From positions 50,197,507-50,261,506 of the forward strand of contig NC_135505.1 of the NCBI RefSeq assembly GCF_052857255.1: a stretch of 64,000 nt of DNA. The letters run 5' to 3'. Below, piece by piece: positions 21,238 to 31,639 of the stretch. How positions within the stretch are numbered: the stretch's first letter is position 1; each line of letters opens with the position of its first letter. The position numbers and the translations under genes are program-made. The notes beneath the pieces are model-generated. The model did no database searches, was not told the origin of the DNA, and saw only the letters and a list, made by a program, of their open reading frames with translations. Origin of the DNA: Amblyomma americanum (taxonomy: Eukaryota; Arthropoda; Arachnida; Ixodida; Ixodidae).

Positions 21238-21241
21238 ATAT

Positions 21242-22451
21242 TTAGGTTTAGTTGATGTCTACAATGTTTAGTCACTTATTCTTAGCTAAACGACAAACAA
21301 TCATACTGTTGCCGAGTACCCACCTAAGTCAATTGCAAATCAGGTGGCGATGAGAAGTATTTGCCTCGCGCGCTCGTCTAAAAGTTTGGAATTTAGAGCA
21401 CTCGCGCTACTCATATGGACCCCGAATGCTTCATCACAATTTTCCAAATCTGCGCAACTTATTTGATTGTGACATTAATCTTCTTGTTGTGAGTGTTAAA
21501 CCGACCACCCACTGAGGGAAACGGGCTTCGAGTTTATGGTGCAAATGATATGTTCCTTCCTGATATTGTCAGAATTGAGCACCATACCAGGAATACGGGT
21601 CAGCGTCCAGCCAGTGCCACTAAGCCTAGCGACGTACAGCGCTTGAGTGGCATCCACTCCTCCATTATCTTTCTTTTTTGTGTCGCGGATAATGACAACG
21701 GGCTATTTTTATTGTTAAAAGTCGGGCGCCATGTGCTGGTAGGCAATGAAACCAGAAGCGGTTGTGCCGAATTCTTGGTAATGAGCAATATCTATTAGAA
21801 GAGGATTAAAAATCCTAGTTTGGCAGTGGAAAACGAATAAAACAGACTGGATGGAGCCACTGAGTTTAGCACTTGGATAAAGCGCACCCCACGGTGCACT
21901 GGAAGGTTCGTCCACGTGGTGTACGTCATTGGCCTGTAACAACCTTTGGTGTGAAAGTTGAAATGGATGCTACTATGTGCTAAAAAATCACAGTCAATTT
22001 AGCTTACTTGGCCAAATGATAAGTATGTGCCCCATCACGTCACGTTTCATTTCACTTTCTGTTCTGCGCTCGAGTTCCACAGAAAGGCTTCAAACAAAGA
22101 TTGATGAAAGCTGTGATTGGAGAGCTTAGCGCTGGCTTACTGTAACATTTCAGGGCCGCTCAACGCACCTTATGAAGGCACTTTGATAGCGGTGTGTTCT
22201 GGATCATTTGCGCACGGATGCAAATTTATGGAAAAGGACATACAATGCACAGCTCCACAGGGTGGCAGTCAAACACAAGTGGTTATAAGTTGCGGCGATA
22301 ACATAGTGTTCCCGTGAAGCTGGTCCTATGGGCAGTGAAGCTGTACAATTCACGCCGCCGTATGTTTGAAACCATGGCGCGGTGCAGTCGAGGCCATATT
22401 TAATTTACTTTACCTGGTATAGCTGGTTCAAGACACTCAGAAAACGTTTTT
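21242..22451. other. No recognised feature
   Basis: No gene or repeat recognised. The 66-codon frame at 22,117-22,317 and the frames at 21,493-21,942 do not resemble any family I know. Confidence 0.3.
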
Positions 22452-22753
22452 GTAGCGATAGCTACATTACGCTAGCATTTCGAGCCTTCAGCAGCGCCGC
22501 TACCCTGTGGCTACGCCGCTACGCTCTCACGTGGTTGGTCACCTGGTGCTGAGAAGCTGCCGTAGGCGCGGTGCCGTGGCTGGTCACGTGGTTCGTGGTC
22601 ACGTGGCCGGCGAAACCGAGCTATAACAGCTGTGCGCATGCGCTGTGTCAAGCGAAACGGAGATGAAGGAACGCCCAGAGAAACGGAGAGGCGAAAGACT
22701 GACTTTGCAACTGAGCTAAGCAAGTTCCACTTGGCCAGCTGTAGCTTTCGAGT
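22452..22753 (+). repeat. E-box-rich interspersed repeat, copy C
   Basis: Best-preserved copy. It starts TGTAGCGATAGCTACATTAC, holds GTGGTTGGTCACCTGG, GTGGCTGGTCACGTGG and GTGGTCACGTGG in the centre, then GCGCATGCGCTGTGTCAA and GAGGCGAAAGACTGACTT, and ends GGCCAGCTGTAGCTTTCGAG. The ends are imperfect inverses of each other (GCGATAGCTACA against TCGAAAGCTACA), suggesting a short-TIR non-autonomous DNA transposon. Confidence 0.8.
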
Positions 22754-23264
22754 CACTCCAAGTTTAACCAGTGCTAAAACACCGCGAATTTCTTTTTTTA
22801 AATTGTAAACGTAAATCCTAGCGCTCTGACATGTAAAAATACAGTACGACGGGCGAGATTCACATTAGGGTTTGGTACATATTGCTGCTGCCAACGTACA
22901 ATGACAATTGCTTTCGCTAGTCATAGTTGGCAGCATCAGCGTACATAAAAACGGGGGCTTGCACTGATCGGAAACTTCTAGGTAAACATTTTTTAAACCA
23001 TTTCTGTCAAATCTGTAAAGAATTCGACCGCCATATACAGAAAGTTTTCCGTTGCGCCGAAAAAAAATGGGTGCTTAAAAATCAATGTTCCGACCCTTTC
23101 AAGGATTGAAAATTTGCCTTTTATGCAACTGCGACATACAAGTAAGTAATATGTAATGACGCCTTTCTAATTCACAGATTTATTTTCTACTCCCGCATAC
23201 TTCCTGCTTGTATTGTAGAAGCGGGCTCGATCTCCGACAAGTAGTTGAATTTATAAGTTGTATG
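22754..23264. other. No recognised feature
   Basis: AT-richer stretch before the gypsy-3 insertion; nothing recognised. Confidence 0.3.
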
Positions 23265-23269
23265 AGCCC

Positions 23270-23453
23270 TGCAGTGGCACTCTCATCATCAGCAGTGCTG
23301 CGCAACCTAGAATCATGAAATGCGCTCGCGCTGGCTATGTGGGGCCATGTGCAGAGTACAATGAAGACAGTTTATTCCTGGTTTGCTGCCTGTTCGCTTC
23401 GTCCGCGTCGCGCTCCGTTAATTTGTAGGGGACAAATTCTCTGTCCCTCTACA
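23270..23453 (+). repeat. Gypsy-3 5' LTR
   Basis: 184 bp, TG...CA ends, beginning TGCAGTGGCACTCTCATCAT and ending TCCCTCTACA. It is 35 bp longer than the 3' LTR, the difference lying in the middle (about 23,310-23,345). It is followed by GTTTGGTGACCCAGGCG, whose TGGTGACCC is a likely primer binding site. Confidence 0.9.
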
Positions 23454-23549
23454 GTTTGGTGACCCAGGCGTGATCGACGAGGATAATGGCGCCACGGTTG
23501 CGGCGCCCAAACCCTAGGTCCCGGCTCATACAACTGCTGCGGAGGACAT

Positions 23550-23985
23550 CGCTAGCGTCCACGTTCAGCTGCCGTCATTTTGGCCTCAGAATCCTGCCGT
23601 ATGGTTCGCGCAAGTGGAGGCTGTGTTCGACCTTCGGCACATAACTTCACAACGCGTGAAGAGCCTCCACGTCGTGTCGACTCTCTCCCCTTAAGTAATA
23701 GACGAGTTTGACGACGTTCTGAAGACGCCCGACCCTTCCTTTCTGTATGATCACTTCAAGGCTACGGTCCTAGCCCGGAAAAAACATCGGAGCGCAGCCG
23801 CCTGCAGCAGTTGCTCAGCTCTGAGGACCTTGGCGACCGTCGACCATCTCAGCTCCTCCATCGCTTGCGACAGCTGCTTGGCGACCGCCCACAGGACGTC
23901 AGTGGCCCGCTATTCCGTGAGCTGCTCCTTCAGCGCCTACCTGAGGACCTCGTGGTCATCCTGGCGCAGCAGGTGATGTTAGCTT
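23550..23985 (+). pseudogene. Gypsy-3 Gag remnant
   Basis: Gag of the gypsy-3 element. VQLPSFWPQNPAVWFAQVEA and FDLRHITSQRVKSLHVVSTL read in one frame to a TAA near 23,693. The same frame resumes with IDEFDDVLKTPDPSFLYDHF, and after a shift at an A-run near 23,782 another frame gives QQLLSSEDLGDRRPSQLLHR and LFRELLLQRLPEDLVVILAQ. These are the capsid-type blocks of a gypsy group with a short Gag and no visible zinc knuckle. The stop and the frameshift make it non-functional. Confidence 0.85.
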
Positions 23986-24126
23986 GAATAAGCTCGCGGA
24001 GTTGGCTGACCGTGTCTCCGACTACTCTGGCCCGCGTTCTCTGGCTGCCATTCCTTCTGCTGTATCGTCCATTCGTCGACCGGCAGCCAAACCTCGAGGA
24101 TAAAATCTACCACCCCACGAGCATCG

Positions 24127-24558
24127 TTGCAGCATTGCGAGTGTAGATTCCTCGTGGCTACCAGCGTTCCTGTCACCAACAGAAGCGCCATCGTTCCAGT
24201 TCCAGCCATCGATCGAGCCCAGCCCGTGATGGGCCCTGCTGGTACTACCGCAGGTTCGGTGCCGCTGCCCGATAGTGCCAGCAGGCTTCCTATGGTCGGG
24301 AAACGCGCCGGCGAGTCACTGATGGCGGCCGGTGATTCTGGTTCTTCAACCAGTCGCCTACTATACATCGCGAACAGAATCTCGGGATGTCCTTTCCTTG
24401 TGGACACTGGTGCACAGGTTAGCCACGTGCCTGCCTCCCGCCTCGTTCGGCAACGCGCTGTGAAAGGAGCGCCTTTGAAGGCGGTCAACACCTCTCAGAT
24501 CGCCACCTACAGACAGCGCTCAGTCAACCTCGATTTGGGCTTACGCCGCACAATCTGA
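24127..24558 (+). pseudogene. Gypsy-3 protease remnant
   Basis: Open frame whose second half holds a retropepsin active site, CPFLVDTGAQVSHVPASRL (D-T-G intact), preceded by RLLYIANRISG. The family's second ILG block is not clear: around 24,570-24,600 another frame reads a degenerate ILGANFL. The N-terminal half (PVPAIDRAQPVMGPAGTTAG) is proline/alanine-rich linker. The fragment lies between Gag and reverse transcriptase, as expected. Confidence 0.75.
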
Positions 24559-24899
24559 TGGATTTTCATCATCGCGGACGTACTGTTTGCCATCCTCGGA
24601 GCGAACTTTCTCGCTACTTTCGGCCTGGCAGTCACCATTCAATATCGTCAAATGGTGGACCACACGACTTACTTGTCTGTGAAGGGCGTCCTCGCCCCGG
24701 TGGCCAGCCCCATACTCCAAGCCGCTCCCCAGCTGCCGTCGTCCGCCTTTGCTTCGGGTCTTGCTGATTTCCCTGCCATTACGCGGCCCAGCGCCCTTGA
24801 GCTTCCCATCCGTCACACCATCACGCACCACATAGTCACTACGGGCCCACCAGTGTTTTGCCGACCGCACCGCCTTGCTGGCGACCCCCTCGTCTTTGC

Positions 24900-25560
24900 C
24901 CACCGCGAATTCTACCATAAGCTGCAATTGAGCAGCATTCGACCGTCGTCCAGCTGTTGGTTTTCGGTGGTGCGTATGGTGCCGACTATCCTGCCCTCAA
25001 CGCCTGCACTGTCCCGGATCGATATCTTCTCCCTCATATTCATGACCATGCGGCAGACCTGCATGTCATGACCATATTTTTCAAGATTGACCTTCTGAAG
25101 GCCTACCATCAGATCCCGGTGGAGCCTGCAGACATCCCAAAGACGGCAAATGTAACATCGTTTGGCATTTTCGAGTATATCCGTATGTCCTTTGGTCTGC
25201 GAAACACTGCTCAAACATTCCACAACTCATAATCGTGGCCTGCGTTTTGTGTTCGCGTATCTCGATGAACTGCTGTTTGCCAGTTCCTCGTCAGAAGAAC
25301 ATGCTGAACACCTGCGCCTGCTCTTTTCACGCCTCGAAAAGCACGGTGTCGTAATCAATTCGGCTAAGTTCGTTTTTATCGCCCACGCCATCGAATTCTT
25401 TGGCCATCACGTCACAGCAGGGCATTCGCCCATTGCAGTGCAAGGTGCGCGCTATTCGCGTCTTTCCTCGCCCCAAGTCGCTTCGCAAGCTTCGCAAGCT
25501 CCTCGGCCTCCTGAACTCTCACCGACGTTTTATGCCCAGCATTGCAAGCATTAGCCTGCC
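24900..25560 (+). pseudogene. Gypsy-3 reverse transcriptase remnant
   Basis: RT split over several frames. HREFYHKLQLSSIRPSSSCW (fingers), GADYPALNACTVPDRYLLPH, then IFFKIDLLKAYHQIPVEPAD (catalytic D in the F.K.DL.KAYHQI motif intact), FGIFEYIRMSFGLRNTAQTF, then after a frame change GLRFVFAYLDELLFASSSSE and EFFGHHVTAGH. The Y-x-D-D motif is YLDE at 25,258-25,269: the second aspartate became glutamate. Stops and shifts between blocks show that the copy is dead. Confidence 0.9.
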
Positions 25561-26075
25561 TCTCACCAATCTCACAGATGGTCCTCACACTCCCCTAGAA
25601 TTGACGTCAGCTGCCAAAATTGCATTCCAAGCTGCCAGGAACACCCTTGTCGACGCTACTGTGCTCATACACGCTGGCCAGCGCCTCGTTGCGTCTCATT
25701 ACCGACGCCTCTGGTGCAGCTGTAGGCCCCATCCTGCAGCAGCTTCAAGACGACTGCTGGTGCTCACTGGGTTTCTTCTCCCAGAAGCTCAAGCCCGCAG
25801 AAACGCGCTACAGTACTTTCGGTCGTGAGTTGCTAGTTACCTATCTCGCCATTGGACACTCGTCACATCTTGAAAGGAGCCGTTTTTTATGTGCTCATGA
25901 ACCATAAGCCCTTAACTTTGGTTTTCATGTGAATCAAAGCTCACACACGGCGCGCGAGATACGGCACTTGAGTTTTATTTCTAAATTTAAGGATGGATAT
26001 AAGACACATCGAAGGACCCGTGAACAGTGCTGCCGATGCGCTCTCCCGTGTCGCTGCTTTTGCATTAGGCGCTTA
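25540..26075 (+). pseudogene. Gypsy-3 RNase H remnant
   Basis: RNase H domain that would degrade the RNA template. LITDASGAAVGPILQQLQDD holds the first catalytic aspartate and KPAETRYSTFGRELLVTYLA the glutamate (GREL). After a stop and shift, MDIRHIEGPVNSAADALSRV (from about 25,990) is the standard end of the domain with the A-DALSR motif. The intervening third catalytic region is damaged (NHKPLTLVF-like near 25,898). Confidence 0.85.
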
Positions 26076-26279
26076 ACTTCGCAGCGCTGGCTGCCGCCCA
26101 GGCGTTAAACAGTGAGCTTCAAACCCTCCAGGCCGGCCCTGACTCTCTGACATTGTCGTCAATGTCCCTGCCCTTCTGCTCGACCGCCATCGTGTGTAAC
26201 GTTTCCAGTGGTTCTCCACGGCCTTTTGTGCGCACCGCCGCCAAGTCCTTGAACAGCTGCACAACGCAAGCCATCCCGG

Positions 26280-27310
26280 CATTCGTGCTACGCAGCGGCT
26301 CAGGACCGCTAGGTTCGTCTGGCCAAATGTCAACCGAGTAGTGCGTCGCTGGGCTGGTGAGTGCAGGAATGTCAGCGTGCCAAAACAACGCGCCACACGC
26401 TGTCGCCTCATTACCCATTCCGGCCCCCCAACGGTCGTTTCGTCAGTGGACATAGTTGGCCCTCTTCCTCCCTCAGGAGTAAAGGCAGAAACTTGGGCTA
26501 GTTGGAAATCGTTTGAACTCATATTTTCTAGCGCTTAGCGTACGTCCTGTGTATTTGTGTTCTTTTCCCTTGTGTTCACTAAGCGCTAGAAAATATGACT
26601 CCATCACGAGGTTTCCAAAACATGCTTACATGTGTTGACCGGTACACACGGTGGCCCGAAGCCTTTGCTCTGCCAGATAACGCGGCGTGTACAGTGGCAT
26701 CCATTATTGTCATTAGATAGATTTTCTGTTTCGGCTTCCCTACTGTAGTGACGAGAAATCGTGGCGGCCAGTATCAATGCGCCATATTTCTCGCCCTGAC
26801 AACACTGGTTGGCGTGCGCCATAATTCCTCCGCGAACGGCATGGATCAACACTTGCACCGACAGCTGAAGGCTGTCCTTGTTGCACGCGAAACTCGCACC
26901 TCTAGGCCCGATTACCTTCCTTTGGTGCTCCTCGGCCTTCCATCAGCATTTAAAGAAGACCTGCGGTGCACGGCGGCCAAAATAGTCTACGGGACTACCG
27001 TCCGTTGGCCAGGAGCGTTCTTCGTTCCGGACCGCACCGAGAACATCCCACCTGGCTACGTGGAACAACTACGCCTGCTCTTCAGGCACCTGCAACCCGT
27101 CCTTACACGTCCATCGACTCAAAAACTCTTCGTGAGCAATCACCTCGCCACGTCCACTTATGTCTTTTTTGCGTCGAGACGTCATCAAGCCTTCGCTCAC
27201 TACGCCCTACGATGGCCCTTAGCCCGTCCTGCAGCGGGGTGAGAAAACTTTGAAGCTATCCGTCGATGGACGGGAAGAAATCGTTGCCGTCGACCACGTA
27301 AAGCTCGCCT
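26280..27310 (+). pseudogene. Gypsy-3 integrase remnant
   Basis: Integrase core, interrupted. TARFVWPNVNRVVRRWAGEC and KQRATRCRLITHSGPP (zinc-finger end), VVSSVDIVGPLPPS with the first catalytic D (26,445-26,480), the hairpin insertion, then FQNMLTCVDRYTRWPEAFAL. The second catalytic region reads VVTRNRGGQYQCAIF, where the family has TDRG, and the third reads NGMDQHLHRQLKAVLVARET, where the family has NG(M/L)VER: both acidic positions are altered. Further blocks DYLPLVLLGLPSAFKEDLRC and AAKIVYGTTVRWPGAFFVP and a C-terminal EKTLKLSVDGREEIVAVDHV-like stretch follow to about 27,310. The zinc-finger histidines are not clear. Confidence 0.9.
26482..26605. mobile_element. Short hairpin insertion in gypsy-3 integrase
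   Basis: A foreign stretch splits the expected integrase sequence between GPLPPS and FQNMLTCV. It contains a perfect 20-bp inverted repeat, TCATATTTTCTAGCGCTTAG at 26,519-26,538 and its exact inverse at 26,579-26,598, with a 40-base loop. An extra 35 bases (GCAGAAACTTGGGCTAG...) lie left of the hairpin. Such inserts are typical of foldback or MITE-like elements. Exact ends and target duplication were not resolved. Confidence 0.7.
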
Positions 27311-27456
27311 ACATTGCGCACGTTTCTCTTTCGACCCGCCACCAAGAAATCTCAAGCCCCATTTCTTCCAATGACTCGATCCGCGCTGTCAGCAGGAATG
27401 TTTCATGGGTGCCCTGCTGTTGACTGCCATTCTCCTTCCGCGGAGGGGGGGGGGGA

Positions 27457-27605
27457 TGTAGTGGCACTATCATCATCAGCAGTGCTGCGCCGCCTCGGCT
27501 CTGGGGCAATGTGCGGAGTCGAATCGCTTTTGGTTCCTGGCCTGTTCGTTGCGTCCGCGTCAAGCTCTGTTAATTGGTAGGGGACTAAGCCTCTGTTTCT
27601 CTACA
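27457..27605 (+). repeat. Gypsy-3 3' LTR
   Basis: 149 bp, TGTAGTGGCACTATCATCAT...GTTTCTCTACA, with an 11-G polypurine tract directly upstream (27,445-27,455). It lacks about 35 bp present in the 5' LTR. The right flank is AGCCC. Confidence 0.92.
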
Positions 27606-27610
27606 AGCCC

Positions 27611-29890
27611 CTCCGCGTTGATGACAAAAATATACTCTTTTCTCTTAGAGGGTCTGGAAAAGCACATATAATCCTATATGTAGCTGAGGAAAGGAAATAT
27701 TGTAAGAGCGTTCAGGAGAAAGAAACGCAGCCCCAAAGGTCACAAATTGCGAAAAAGGCAGTTACGGCTTGCGATAATCGCAGCTGGAAGAACAAAGCAC
27801 GACATTTTTTGTTCAATGGCATTGACCCCGCCGCACTAGCGCTGAGATCTGGCTAGATCTAAAGAAAAAAAAACATCGTTGCAACTTCAATGAAGCAGCA
27901 AGTGTAAAAACCAATATGAGCACCAAAACGAGCCGTCTTGTTAAACAGAATCCTTATAAGCGTTGTGGCAATGGCTGCCACAGTCTGAGAAGCAGCAATT
28001 CCAGAGCTCAGGAGATGTGTATGTGCACAAAGAAAAGTAGTTTGTTACCTTTATTTCTTATGTACGCCTGGAGGAGCACCACTGAATATTCATTCTTTCA
28101 CTCCGCAAAAGTTTGCAAAATATTGTGCGCAAAACTTTTCTGCGAAAACTTTGGTACTGCTTAAGGGTATTGTGGTTAGCATGGAAAATACAAATTAAAT
28201 GTCAGCTGCTCCGGCGGTTACTGGGCGCGGTATATAAAGCAATTAGAGTTTGTTTACTTGAAATGTACTCTTTATGAGTACAAGAGATCTAAAGCACACA
28301 CCATATTAGCGTGTTATAGAAGTAAAAAATAAGGTTATTGATTGTTCCTTGCAAAATGTTTTTGCGGTAGTTCATTGAGAAGAATTCTACAGAGCACATT
28401 TTAGAAAGCGTGCCTGCCACTGCTGATTCTTACTTGTTACATGAGATACGAAAATCGAAACTTTCCAGCGGTGCGATACTGCCGCCTTGCTATCACGCCT
28501 GGGTTCAGTATTTATAATAGACATTCTTTGTACGCATACTTGCAAGACGCGATAAGCTTGGAGTTATCCTGTTTGACGCTGTCTATACTACTGATGTGTA
28601 ACACCGAGCTGTTGAATTAGAAATTTTAAACTATTTTTACCTCAAGCTTATCTGCTTTGCTAATACTGCATTCGCTATGATATGATGCCCAATGCGGGGC
28701 TGTTTGTCATCGGTAGTTGGACAAAAGCAAACTCACGGTAAACTTTCAGTCGCTGAATACGGAAAGTGACCTGCCGGATCCTAGGGATTGAACTGTTGTT
28801 TCGTCTTAGTTAGGATTTATTCCCTTCGGCCTTTTCCAAAATCGTAGGTTTTATTGTCGACATAGTCCACAAACCTTAACCGGCCATCCTCCAGGCTACT
28901 GAATTGTTTTTTCTTCGCGACGGGCTGTTGCAAACGTTATCAACTAAAAATATTGTAGCTAGTACCATGTGCTGTGTTGCAACTTTCTTGCACCACACGC
29001 GGGACGTCTAAAAAAACAGCAGTTTAATCCCGCCGGTCCGATGACTGTTCGGAGTACTTCAGCACATTGTTCGCCGCGCTTCTAGACGCCGCAAAAAAAC
29101 AGGAGGGGTATTTTGCGCGGCACCTCAGATTTAAAAACTATTTTCATGAGTCACGTCAATCTGATCCAAGGTGAAAAAAAAATTGTGACAGTACAATTAC
29201 AAATGCATGATCAATATTTTTGCGCGCACTTCACTAGCTCTGTGAAGCTCAGCTGCTCTTCCTTGTCGCAGAAGAGGAACGTCTCTAAAAAACACGCATG
29301 TGTGCGCGTACAAAAAATATATGGCTGGTGGGTTCGAGTTGCTAAGCGCGCAATGCTATGCAAAAGCAGTTTTTTTTCCGCTGAGACCACCATCGAGTAC
29401 TTGAAAGCGTCATTATGGTGTCCACAAACTCTGAAAGTAATGCGCTTTTCCTTTTTTTTACCTAAATGAACTAATTCTGCACCGTTCTCAATACTAAGGC
29501 AAATTTGACCAACGAAACTTGAATGCCTATAGCTTCAGTGCGGCGTTTCAGCCGCAATTTTGTCAAAGCCAATCCTTGGAGCGCATATCCCTCTGTCGCT
29601 ACAACCACGTTTCCCAAAGCGCTATTAATGTGTCCAATGATCTTAAGGAGGGAGCCAGTTATATGCGTTTCCTTTCGTGACTGTCTGAGAAGTTTCCGTC
29701 CACATGCGGTGTTTGTGGGGTTTTTGCACATGGAGGGAAGTTGATGAACACAACGACGTGCAATGCATAGCGCCAGAGTGTGGCAGTTAAGAAGTTAAGT
29801 GTGGAAGAAGGAGTTTTCGGCCTTCAGTGGAGCGGCTGCTCTGCTCTGCTGGAAACGATCGACTAAGTTTCGGGTGGCTTCTCGTTTTGT
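27611..29890. other. No recognised feature
   Basis: AT-rich, gene-free as far as I can see. Frames such as plus 29,113-29,469 and the opposing pair near 29,470-29,744 do not resemble any known family. Confidence 0.3.
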
Positions 29891-29989
29891 GGGTTTTAAA
29901 CACATGGTAAGGCAGTAATCCCGGGATATATCTGTCCAGTCTCCCGGACAAGGGAGCTCCCCCTGGTCGGCTTCTCTATCCCCTGATCT

Positions 29990-30490
29990 CCGGCCTTTGG
30001 AAGCTATTTTGCGCAGCGGTGTCGGCAGTATCCCTGTTGCGCTGATTCCTCACGATGGTGTTGCAATCAAGATGACGAACCCTGGAGCTGTTCGGGCTGC
30101 TCTCCAGTCAGCCACTTTCATTAGGAGTCAATCTCAGAGGTACGCCAGTTTGGACGCGGCGGGATTCTGTGTAGATCGCCAGACCTCGACTGTGTCAGAT
30201 ATTTACTAAAGGACTCATCTTTTGCCTCGCTTCGGGTAAGTTCATTTATCCCTTCACATCTGGCTTGCACGAAAGGTATCGTTCCAGGCGTGGACTCTTC
30301 CTTGTCTCCAGCAGAGACTCTTCAGCTTCTGTCTGCTGCAGGTGTTGTTGCTCTGCACCGCTATAGCCGGGATGTAAACAACATGCGGGTGCATACCGAA
30401 TCTGTGATTGGCACCTCTGTCGGAACTTCCTGCCCCTCTGAAATCAAGGCATGGCCTCTAATTTTTCGGGCAGACCATTTGTCATCTAGA
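29990..30490 (+). pseudogene. LINE-1 ORF1 remnant
   Basis: Pieces of an I-type ORF1 (RNA-binding protein). Frame one gives ILRSGVGSIPVALIPHDGVA and MTNPGAVRAALQSATFIRSQ. After a shift, HLACTKGIVPGVDSSLSPAE, TLQLLSAAGVVALHRYSRDV and SEIKAWPLIFRAD follow. The normal continuation into CCHC zinc knuckles is absent: the frame runs directly into endonuclease sequence at about 30,495. I recognise these blocks as ORF1 of tick I-type elements; that assignment is from memory of the family, not from a search. Confidence 0.6.
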
Positions 30491-30494
30491 CCTA

Positions 30495-31155
30495 TTCTTT
30501 CAGCTTCCACAGATCTGCTCTCCATTTCTACCCAGCTTAATCTGGATGTCATAATTCTGCCAGAAAACTGGCTTTCAACAGACAAATATTTTCATTTTAA
30601 AAATGAACGTTCATTTCGCCTAAATCGCCATTCAAGAGGAGGTGGTTTACTAACTTCAGTCTTCAAAAGTTTGCCACAGGGCTAAGGTATCTTTTCAACA
30701 AATTCCTTCTGAGTTTGAGATTTTGGCATTAGACTTTCTACTTCCTGGGCGCTCTCCATTTTCCATAGCAAATTATTATTTCCCCTCTGAAGTACAGGAT
30801 ATTAGATCTCTGGAATTGTTACTCGCTAACTGTAAAAACCCAGTTCTCGTGGCTGGCGGCTTCAATTCTCACCATGTGTCGTGGGGTTTCAGGACTAATC
30901 TATGCGGCAAGCGCATTTGGGACTGGGATTCTGATCACAACCTTATGTACTTATATTCAGGATCGGCCACTTACCTTCGCGCACAGACTCAATCTGTTTT
31001 AGATCTCACGTTCGCTAGTCCTGGCTTTGGCGTAACGGATTGGTCGACTGTTGATTGCGGCACCTCAAGTGACCATATACCTATTCATTTTGATATCGTG
31101 TGTCGTGTAACTCCTGCCTGCGTCTTCTCAGTTGCAGCCACATATAAACTGTGAC
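30495..31155 (+). pseudogene. LINE-1 AP endonuclease remnant
   Basis: Apurinic-type endonuclease that nicks target DNA for target-primed reverse transcription. LLSISTQLNLDVIILPENWL contains the catalytic glutamate region (here PENW where the family has QE.W). SRGGGLLTSVFKSL is followed by a stop and shift, then EILALDFLLPGRSPFSIANY, PVLVAGGFNSHHVSWGFRTN (the family's GDFNAH has become GGFNSH, losing the aspartate), SVLDLTFASPGFGVTDWSTV and CGTSSDHIPIHFDI (SDH motif intact). Inactive through the frameshift and the GDFN change. Confidence 0.88.
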
Positions 31156-31639
31156 CGATTTCATACGGCGTTGTGCTCTGCCCTTGCGTCTGTGTCTAAC
31201 ATTGCCGAGGCCCACCAGTAAAGAAGTATATGCCTCGCTGTAGAAGAATGCCGTAAAAAGGCGGAGTTTCTGGTGCGGCCAAGAAAAGGGAATTCTGCTG
31301 CCTGGTAGAATGCGGACTGTAAACGAGATTACAGGCGGATGAAGGCAGCATGGAAAAAAGCTTTTTCCTAACCAATGCCCAAATAAGTGGAGCGATTATA
31401 AATTTTTGCAGCCACCTCTAAACCCAAAGTTTCTCGTGCGAAGGAGAAATATTTTCGATTATCTTTTGAAGTCGGGCAACCGACGTGCACTATTCGGGTT
31501 TCTAGGGTCTAGAAAACTGCTCACGTTCTCTGGTAATTTAAAGTCATCAGTTATGTGATCTAAAGAAGCTATAAAGGCGGTTGAATTAATTGCCACGGGC
31601 ATGCAAAACCGTTTTTCATCTCTACTGCCTTTGCGACCA

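Larger units (their letters stand above)
16288..21241 (-). mobile_element. Gypsy-2: near-complete Ty3/gypsy retrotransposon
   Basis: LTR retrotransposon on the minus strand. Two 151-bp LTRs (16,292-16,442 and 21,087-21,237) are flanked by ATAT on both outer sides (16,288-16,291 and 21,238-21,241), a 4-bp target duplication. The internal 4644 bp read, in minus orientation, Gag, CCHC knuckle, protease, reverse transcriptase, RNase H and integrase, the Ty3/gypsy order. The LTRs differ at five sites by eye, so the insertion is moderately young. Damage is limited: an in-frame stop in Gag, a one-base frameshift and an active-site change in reverse transcriptase, and frameshifts in integrase. No env-like gene fits in the space. 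Confidence 0.95.
23265..27610 (+). mobile_element. Gypsy-3: LTR-bounded gypsy retrotransposon
   Basis: Complete-ended but dead Ty3/gypsy element on the plus strand. The LTRs are 23,270-23,453 and 27,457-27,605, flanked by an exact 5-bp duplication AGCCC (23,265-23,269 and 27,606-27,610). The inner sequence carries Gag, protease, reverse transcriptase, RNase H and integrase pieces in order, with many stops and frameshifts. An 11-G polypurine tract (27,445-27,455) lies directly before the 3' LTR. A hairpin insertion interrupts the integrase. Confidence 0.95.
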
